Assembly (NCBI GenBank): GCA_910578825.1
Contig: CAJTSB010000043.1
Location: forward strand, 1 to 21,088
From: an uncultured Lachnospiraceae bacterium
GTDB lineage: Bacteria; Bacillota; Clostridia; Lachnospirales; Lachnospiraceae
DNA: 21,088 nucleotides
Reading direction: 5' to 3'
A program made the translations under genes and the position numbers. Positions 15,894 through 21,088 of the stretch are shown here, piece by piece; position 1 is the first letter of the stretch, and the number at the start of each line of letters is the position of its first letter. The notes beneath the pieces were generated by a model. It was not told the DNA's origin, did no database searches, and was given only the letters and a program-made list of their open reading frames with translations.

Positions 15894-17814
15894 GACTTAT
15901 GATGTGTATGCCGATCTGGCGGGTAAAGAAGAGAACGACCAGCCGATGCTGCTGCCGGTGTTCCATTCGACATTCAATGCCCAGATTGAGGTAACGATAG
16001 ACGGGCAGGGAAATTTTAAAGATGCCAGAAGATTGGAGAAAGGCAAAGGCGTCGTTACCATTATTCCGGTGACCGGGGATTCTGCCACAAGAAGCAGCGG
16101 AAATACCCCACATCCGCTGTGCGATAAACTCTGCTATATTGCGGGGGATTACACGGTATACACCGGGGATGACAAAGAAGAGTATTATCAGAAATACATG
16201 GAGCAATTAAAAGGTTGGGTGCAGTCTGAAGAATCCCATCCGATGGTACAGGCGATTTACTATTATCTGGAAAAGAAATCTCTGATACGGGATCTTGTGG
16301 AAAAGGGCGTCCTGGAATTAGATGAAAATGGAAAACTGACGGATCAGGTAAAATTACATAATCAGGACCAGAGTAAGGCAAATGTCCGCTTTCTCGTCTA
16401 TGGAGACGACATGTTCGAGGAATCAGCAGTGTGGAAAAACCAAACGATTTATCAGAGGTATATTCAATATTGCCGGAAACAATCAAGGAACGTGGATTTA
16501 TGTTATGCGACCGGTGAGTTATTGCCCCGTACGGACAAACATCCGGCAAAGATACGAAATAGCGGCGATACGACAAAGCTCATTTCCGCTAACGACAGTA
16601 ATGGCTTTACTTACCGCGGAAGATTTGCAGCCAAGGATCAGGCGTACGCTGTTGGATATGATGTTTCTCAGAAAGCGCACAATGCCCTCCGGTGGCTGAT
16701 TCAGAAACAGGGCTATACGAGGGATGATTCCGCGTTTGTCTGTTGGATGGTCAACCGCGATATGCCTTTGCCGGATCCGATGAAGGATTCTGTAAATGCA
16801 ATGGGCAGCATTGGCGAGCTGGATTTTGACAGCGATTGGATGGAAATGGAAGAACTGGATATATCCAATGCGCGCGATACCGGAAAATATGTGGCAGAAC
16901 AGTTGAACCATGCCATGTTGGGATATGCAGGAAAAATCGAAGTGGGTGACCGGGTGGCAATGATATCACTTGACGCGGCGACAAAGGGGCGGTTGTCTAT
17001 CATCTATTATGATGAGATGGGCGGCAAAGAGTATATCGATGCAATATGGAACTGGCAGGAGCATTGTAAGTGGAGACGAACTATCCGCCTGGAACGTGCA
17101 TCGGATGGAAAGAAAAAGTTGACGCTTGCATGTACGCCTGCCCCGAGAGATATGGCGCTTGCCGCATTTGGCGTACAGAGGTCCGAATGGCTGGAGGCCG
17201 ACAGCAAGGTCATCCGTGCTACCATCAAGCGGCTGTTGCCATGTATCACGAAAAGGGGCGCAAAAATTCCGCGGGACATGATAAAAGCGGCGGCGAGACG
17301 CGCGTCCATGCCGGAGTCCATGAGCAGTTTTGTATGGTGGAACGACGTCTTATGCGTAACATGTGCAATGATTCGATACAATTATGAGGAAGGAGATAAG
17401 ACGATGGGAAATTTTCTGAGTGACAACAAAGATGACAGGAGCGTCCTGTTTGGCAGGCTTTTAGCAATCTATGATTACATGGAGCAAAGGGCGATGTATG
17501 AGCGTGAGGAAAATGGGGCTTACAAAGATCAGCGTACGACCAATGCAAAGCGATACTGGAATGCGTTCAGCAGTCGGCCGGCAAAAACCGCACAGACGAT
17601 AAGACAGAATCTGATATTCTATGAAAAAAAGCTGTCTGATTATGAACGGAAAAAGTTCGACGAATGGACAGGGGAAATCATGGTCTGCCTGTCGGAACAT
17701 GGATATGACAATGTTGCGTTATCAGAAATGTATCTGCCGGGGTATTATTTGCAGATGGAAGAGATGAGAAACGCGTTTTATAAGAACAGGGAACAGAAGG
17801 ATAAAGAAGAATAG
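15868..17814 (+). CDS. cas8c: Cas8c (Csd1) large Cascade subunit
   Basis: The large subunit of type I-C Cascade, responsible for PAM recognition and Cas3 recruitment. About 648 residues, normal for Csd1. Recognisable blocks include RSSGNTPHPLCDKLCYIAGD, GFTYRGRFAAKDQAYAVGYDVSQKAHNALRWLI and MAISLDAATKGRL-type sequence near residue 370. I favour TTG 15868 (MAWLKTLAETYDVY) with GGGGGT 7-8 nt upstream. The frame is open from 15850, and GTG 15859 is an alternative. It overlaps cas5c by 26 nt. Its last 136 codons contain a separate start for cas11c. Confidence 0.94.
   Translation: MAWLKTLAETYDVYADLAGKEENDQPMLLPVFHSTFNAQIEVTIDGQGNFKDARRLEKGKGVVTIIPVTGDSATRSSGNTPHPLCDKLCYIAGDYTVYTGDDKEEYYQKYMEQLKGWVQSEESHPMVQAIYYYLEKKSLIRDLVEKGVLELDENGKLTDQVKLHNQDQSKANVRFLVYGDDMFEESAVWKNQTIYQRYIQYCRKQSRNVDLCYATGELLPRTDKHPAKIRNSGDTTKLISANDSNGFTYRGRFAAKDQAYAVGYDVSQKAHNALRWLIQKQGYTRDDSAFVCWMVNRDMPLPDPMKDSVNAMGSIGELDFDSDWMEMEELDISNARDTGKYVAEQLNHAMLGYAGKIEVGDRVAMISLDAATKGRLSIIYYDEMGGKEYIDAIWNWQEHCKWRRTIRLERASDGKKKLTLACTPAPRDMALAAFGVQRSEWLEADSKVIRATIKRLLPCITKRGAKIPRDMIKAAARRASMPESMSSFVWWNDVLCVTCAMIRYNYEEGDKTMGNFLSDNKDDRSVLFGRLLAIYDYMEQRAMYEREENGAYKDQRTTNAKRYWNAFSSRPAKTAQTIRQNLIFYEKKLSDYERKKFDEWTGEIMVCLSEHGYDNVALSEMYLPGYYLQMEEMRNAFYKNREQKDKEE
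17404..17814 (+). CDS. cas11c: Cas11c small subunit, internal in-frame start within cas8c
   Basis: Type I-C Cascade contains a small helical subunit translated from inside cas8c. Here ATG 17404 is in the cas8c frame and preceded by AAGGAG (17390-17395) at 8 nt, one of the best ribosome sites in the operon, although it lies in the middle of a gene. The product would be 136 residues (MGNFLSDNKDDRSVLFGRLL...), mostly helical, with normal Cas11 size. The mechanism is known from other I-C systems; the site here is read directly from sequence. Confidence 0.8.
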   Translation: MGNFLSDNKDDRSVLFGRLLAIYDYMEQRAMYEREENGAYKDQRTTNAKRYWNAFSSRPAKTAQTIRQNLIFYEKKLSDYERKKFDEWTGEIMVCLSEHGYDNVALSEMYLPGYYLQMEEMRNAFYKNREQKDKEE

Positions 17815-17859
17815 AAAGACGGAAAAAATGGAAAGAAAACGAAGAGTAAAGGAGAGACG

Positions 17860-18714
17860 ATGATGGGAGAATTTACGAACAAGATTGATTTTGCAGTGTT
17901 GGCAATGGTGAAAGATGCAAACCCGAACGGGGACCCACTGAACGGGAATCGCCCGCGTGAGACGTATGACGGTTATGGAGAAATTTCGGACGTATGCATC
18001 AAGCGTAAAATCAGGAACAGGCTTCAGGATATGGGAGAGAAAATTTTTGTCCAGAGCGACGAGCGCGCAGATGATGGCTATAAGAGCCTTGCCGAACGTG
18101 CAAAGAGCAACGAGGTGATGCAAAAGGCGTTAAAGGATAAAGACAGGGATGCTTATGCAAAGGAGGCATGTGAGACATGGCTTGACGTTCGCAGTTTCGG
18201 GCAGGTATTTGCATTTAAGGATAGCAGCGTATCGGTAGGCGTTCGCGGACCGGTTTCTGTCCATTCCGGATTCAGCGTGATGCCGGTATCCATTGACAGT
18301 ATGCAGATAACAAAAAGTGTAAACAGTGAGACAAAGGATAAAGGCAAAAAGTCTTCTGATACCATGGGTATGAAACATAAGGTGTATTCCGCGCTTTACG
18401 TGATAAAAGGAAGTATCAACCATCAGCTTGCGGAGAAGACTGGATTCAGTGATGAAGATGCAGAGAAAATCAAAGAGGCTCTCCGCACCTTGTTTGTCAA
18501 TGACAGTTCTTCCGCCAGACCGGATGGTAGCATGGAGGTATGCAAGGTATACTGGTGGAAACATAACTGTCCGATGGGGCAATATTCTTCGGCAAAGGTA
18601 CACCGGCTCTTAAACGTAACGGCAAAAACAGACGATCCGAAGGAATTTGAAGATTACGATATTCATCTGGATTCCCTGCCGGGGTTGGAGGTCGAAGAAA
18701 TTGAGGGGATGTAA
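17860..18714 (+). CDS. cas7c: Cas7c (Csd2) Cascade backbone subunit
   Basis: This RAMP protein polymerises along the crRNA spacer. The 284-residue protein starts NKIDFAVLAMVKDANPNGDPLNGNRPRETYDGYGEISDVCIKRKIRNRLQD, the Csd2 signature. It also has DVRSFGQVFAF and VRGPVSVHSGFSVMPV, which are conserved in the family. AAAGGAG lies just before two consecutive ATGs (17860, 17863). A 45-nt gap follows cas8c. The TAA stop shares one base with the cas4 ATG. Confidence 0.96.
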   Translation: MMGEFTNKIDFAVLAMVKDANPNGDPLNGNRPRETYDGYGEISDVCIKRKIRNRLQDMGEKIFVQSDERADDGYKSLAERAKSNEVMQKALKDKDRDAYAKEACETWLDVRSFGQVFAFKDSSVSVGVRGPVSVHSGFSVMPVSIDSMQITKSVNSETKDKGKKSSDTMGMKHKVYSALYVIKGSINHQLAEKTGFSDEDAEKIKEALRTLFVNDSSSARPDGSMEVCKVYWWKHNCPMGQYSSAKVHRLLNVTAKTDDPKEFEDYDIHLDSLPGLEVEEIEGM

Positions 18715-19376
18715 TGATGTATCCAGAGGAAGATTATTTAATGCTTTCGGGCATTCAGCATTTTGCTTTTTGCAGGAAACAGTGGGCGCTGATACATATT
18801 GAACAACAGTGGGCGGAAAATTATCAGACGACTGCGGGACAGTTGATGCATAAAAAGGCACACGACGAAGGATCTTTTGAAAAAAGAGGAGATCTTCTGA
18901 CTGTGAGGGGGCTGCGTATTTCTTCACGCGAGCTTGGCTTGAGCGGACAGTGTGACGTAGTGGAGTTTTATCAGAAGGAAGATGGAATCAGCCTGTTTGG
19001 CTATGACGGAAAGTGGGCAGTAGTTCCCGTTGAGTACAAGCATGGTACCGTTAAGGAGGATCGCTCGGATGAGTCGCAGCTTTGCGCACAGGCAATCTGT
19101 CTGGAGGAAATGTTTCAGACAAAGATTCCGGAAGGGTATTTATTTTACGGAAAAAACCGGCGCAGACATCTTGTGGAATTTACGGAAGATCTGCGCCAGG
19201 ATGTAAAGAAACTGACGAAAGAGATGCACCAATTGTTCCAAAGAGGATATACGCCAAATGTGAAGTATTCCAAACAGTGCAAATCATGTTCTCTGAAAGA
19301 CCTCTGCGTGCCAAAGCGGCAGAAGGGAATAAATGTGCGGACATATATTGAGCAGAACATTCACAGCATGGATTGA
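18714..19376 (+). CDS. cas4: Cas4 exonuclease for spacer processing
   Basis: A RecB-type nuclease with an iron-sulfur cluster that trims prespacers and selects PAM ends with Cas1-Cas2. The 220-residue protein has four cluster cysteines (Cys20 in FCRKQW, then Cys189, Cys192 and Cys198 in CKSCSLKDLC). Nuclease motifs are GQCDVVEF (Asp), VPVEYKHG (Glu-x-Lys) and the QLCAQAICLEEM helix (motif QxxxY-like). It starts on the last base of cas7c and lies 27 nt before the probable cas1 start. Confidence 0.95.
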   Translation: MMYPEEDYLMLSGIQHFAFCRKQWALIHIEQQWAENYQTTAGQLMHKKAHDEGSFEKRGDLLTVRGLRISSRELGLSGQCDVVEFYQKEDGISLFGYDGKWAVVPVEYKHGTVKEDRSDESQLCAQAICLEEMFQTKIPEGYLFYGKNRRRHLVEFTEDLRQDVKKLTKEMHQLFQRGYTPNVKYSKQCKSCSLKDLCVPKRQKGINVRTYIEQNIHSMD

Positions 19377-19403
19377 TTCTTGCAGAAAGGATATTTTAGC
19401 AGG

Positions 19404-20435
19404 ATGAAAAAATTATTAAATACGTTGTATGTTATGACGGAAAGCTGCTATCTGACACTGGATGGCGAAAATGTCGTGATACGAGATGAGGAACAGACGC
19501 TGGGCAGATTTCCGCTCCACACATTAGAACATATAATATGTTTTACCTATAAGGGGGCGTCCCCTGCATTGATGGGAGCCTGTGCAGAGCGGAAAATCGG
19601 TATGAGTTTCTTTTCGCCGCAGGGAAAATTTTTGGCAAGGGTTAGTGGGAAAGAGTATGGGAATGTTTTACTGCGCAAGGAGCAGTACCGTATCTCAGAC
19701 AGCGAAACAAAAAGTTTGGTTTACGCCAGAAATATGATTACCGGAAAGATTTTCAATTGCAGATGGAGCATAGAGCGGACGTTGCGTGACCATGCATATC
19801 GTGTGGACGCGGAAAAACTCAAACACATATCAAATGTGCTCTATGACACCCTACCGAAGGTGGATAAAGTGTCCACACCTGACGAATTGCGGGGCATAGA
19901 GGGAAAGGCAGCGGAACAATATTTTTCAGTATTTGATGGTATGATACTGAACCAGAAAGAAGATTTTGCATTTACCACCAGAAACCGAAGACCGCCGCTT
20001 GACAATATCAATGCCGTCCTGTCTTTTGCTTATACGCTTTTGGCGAGTGATTGTGCAAATGCCCTTTCCAGCGTTGGATTAGACCCTTATATGGGATTTA
20101 TGCATGGGGACCGACCTGGGCGGAATTCACTGGCCCTGGATTTAATGGAGGAATTACGACCGATTCTGGCGGATCGTTTTATTCTGACGTTAGTCAATAC
20201 CAGGGTAATTCAGGCAAAACATTTTGAAAAACAAAAAGGCTATGCCGTTTTGCTGAATGATGAGGGCAGAAAAGTATTTTTAAATGCATGGCAGAATCAC
20301 AAAAAGGAAACCATCACGCATCCGTTCTTAAAGGAAAAGATTGGGTGGGGGCTGGTTCCATATGTGCAGGCGCTTTTGCTTGCACGGACAATCCGAGGAG
20401 ATATGGAGGAATACCCTCCATTCTTATGGAAGTAG
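19404..20435 (+). CDS. cas1: Cas1 integrase, type I-C
   Basis: Cas1 inserts new spacers at the leader end of the array. The 343-residue protein begins MKKLLNTLYVMTESCYLTLDGENVVI. The metal-binding residues are Glu166 (RGIEGKAAEQYF), His234 (GFMHGDRPGRNS) and the acidic cluster from Asp246 (DLMEE). I prefer ATG 19404 because it gives the usual I-C N-terminus. A TTG at 19380 opens the frame eight codons earlier without a ribosome site; AAAGGA lies about 12 nt before the ATG. The stop directly abuts the cas2 start. Confidence 0.96.
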   Translation: MKKLLNTLYVMTESCYLTLDGENVVIRDEEQTLGRFPLHTLEHIICFTYKGASPALMGACAERKIGMSFFSPQGKFLARVSGKEYGNVLLRKEQYRISDSETKSLVYARNMITGKIFNCRWSIERTLRDHAYRVDAEKLKHISNVLYDTLPKVDKVSTPDELRGIEGKAAEQYFSVFDGMILNQKEDFAFTTRNRRPPLDNINAVLSFAYTLLASDCANALSSVGLDPYMGFMHGDRPGRNSLALDLMEELRPILADRFILTLVNTRVIQAKHFEKQKGYAVLLNDEGRKVFLNAWQNHKKETITHPFLKEKIGWGLVPYVQALLLARTIRGDMEEYPPFLWK

Positions 20436-20735
20436 GTGTTTATTATTTTAGTGTTGATTACGTATGATGTTTCCACGCAGGATGCAGCAGGGAGGAAACG
20501 CCTGAGAAAGGTTGCAAAGGAATGTGTAAATTATGGGCAGCGTGTGCAGAATTCGGTATTTGAGTGTATGTTGGATGCGTCGCAACTGTTGACATTGAAA
20601 GACAGTCTGGTGTCCATGATTGATGAGAAGGAAGATAGCCTGCGATTTTATTATCTCGGAAACAAATATCAGACCAAAGTGGAACATTTTGGCATAAAGT
20701 CATCATATGAACCCGAGGGAGTTTTGATGATATAA
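20436..20735 (+). CDS. cas2: Cas2, type I-C
   Basis: A small ferredoxin-fold protein that dimerises and bridges two Cas1 dimers in spacer integration. It has the typical N-terminal strand LVLITYDVST with the conserved Asp, RKVAKECVNYGQRVQNSVFEC, and the RFYYLGN strand. The start is GTG 20436, immediately after the cas1 stop, giving 99 residues. A GTG at 20451 would give a shorter form; neither has an ideal ribosome site, so translational coupling to cas1 is likely. It is the last gene before the leader. Confidence 0.95.
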   Translation: MFIILVLITYDVSTQDAAGRKRLRKVAKECVNYGQRVQNSVFECMLDASQLLTLKDSLVSMIDEKEDSLRFYYLGNKYQTKVEHFGIKSSYEPEGVLMI

Positions 20736-20900
20736 AATGGTGCGAAATGTAAGCTGACATGAAATGTCCGGGAGGTTCGCACCGGAAAAAAGTTACTAAA
20801 CACAGTGATTAATTTATTTGTTACTAAAAGATGACGTTGGAATTTAGTAACATTGCTGAAACAGAAATCCGTATTTGAGATATAATATGTGATTTTTGCT
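20736..20900 (+). promoter_or_regulatory. CRISPR leader
   Basis: An AT-rich non-coding 165 nt between cas2 and the first repeat. It holds an inverted repeat GGTGCGAA (20739-20746)/TTCGCACC (20776-20783) enclosing GACAT-GAA-ATGTC (20755-20767). It also has GTTACTAAA at 20792-20800 and 20820-20828, plus its inverse TTTAGTAAC at 20843-20851. A -10 TATAAT (20881-20886) with a poor -35 would start pre-crRNA near 20893. The repeated 9-mer may be a docking site for the adaptation complex or a host factor. Confidence 0.8.
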
Positions 20901-21088
20901 GTCGCCACCCGCGTGGGTGGCGTGGATTGAAATCGAAATGTCCCCCTTTTCCAGGTAGCCTACGATTTCGTCGCCACCCGCGTGGGTGGCGTGGATTGAA
21001 ATTGAAAAGTACGGAACATTGTCATAAAAGTAATGTTGTCGCCACCCGCGTGGGTGGCGTGGATTGAAATAGTTGTAAGAGATTGGAC
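20901..21088 (+). CRISPR. Type I-C CRISPR array, leader-proximal end (3 repeats visible)
   Basis: Three identical 33-nt repeats lie at 20901-20933, 20970-21002 and 21038-21070. The spacers are 36 nt (20934-20969) and 35 nt (21003-21037), and a third spacer is cut by the window end. Each repeat forms an 8-bp hairpin CGCCACCC-GCGT-GGGTGGCG, followed by TGGATTGAAAT. That tail is exactly 11 nt, the length of the 5' handle left by Cas5c. The orientation matches the cas genes, with the leader at the cas2 side. The third repeat is not degenerate, so the array continues. Confidence 0.97.

Noticed and set aside
20436..20735. cas2 as a truncated or frameshifted gene
   Set aside because: The start is GTG directly after the cas1 stop, and the protein has normal length and all family motifs.
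20739..20790. Rho-independent terminator after cas2
   Set aside because: The inverted repeat is followed by A residues, not T residues, on the plus strand, so it does not fit an intrinsic terminator.

Overview
The window looks like chromosomal DNA of an anaerobic, low-to-moderate-GC Gram-positive bacterium, most likely Clostridia and probably Lachnospiraceae. The grounds are AGGAGG-type ribosome sites, frequent TTG/GTG starts, a single-chain PurL with a fused glutaminase, a tRNA without encoded CCA, and a type I-C CRISPR-Cas locus. The taxon is inferred from gene style, not from any search.

Layout. (1) Bases 1-600 are a mobile-element edge: the 3' end of an IS3-family insertion sequence with its right terminal repeat, then non-coding sequence. 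A small XRE-type repressor gene follows on the minus strand. (2) Bases 902-3013 hold an extended -10 promoter, an unusual leader and a gene for a soluble sugar-sensor-like/GGDEF protein. The leader has two perfect 31-nt repeats, each supplying a Shine-Dalgarno site and TTG start for a 19-codon upstream ORF. The second upstream ORF stops inside the TTG start of the GGDEF gene. (3) purL (3067-6918) follows after about 50 nt, then a tRNA-Thr(GGT) with its own promoter and terminator. (4) A tetrapyrrole operon, hemA - Nudix hydrolase - sirC-like dehydrogenase - hemC (7273-10479), ends in a bidirectional terminator. (5) Convergent to it lies a two-gene signalling operon on the minus strand: a FIST sensor protein and a soluble methyl-accepting protein. 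(6) A divergent promoter region (12550-12692) leads into a type I-C CRISPR-Cas operon, cas3-cas5c-cas8c-cas7c-cas4-cas1-cas2. A leader and the first three repeats of an array follow, and the array runs off the window.

How it works together. cas5c, cas8c (with an internally started cas11c), cas7c, cas4, cas1 and cas2 all look intact, so crRNA processing, Cascade assembly and spacer acquisition appear encoded. cas3, the nuclease-helicase, is broken near 14265 by a frame change that coincides with loss of the start of its second RecA-like domain. DNA destruction is therefore predicted to be lost unless another Cas3 exists. The tetrapyrrole genes cover glutamyl-tRNA to glutamate semialdehyde, porphobilinogen to hydroxymethylbilane, and precorrin-2 oxidation. 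The remaining steps must be elsewhere or absent. The least explained element is the tandem-uORF switch-like leader in front of the GGDEF gene.
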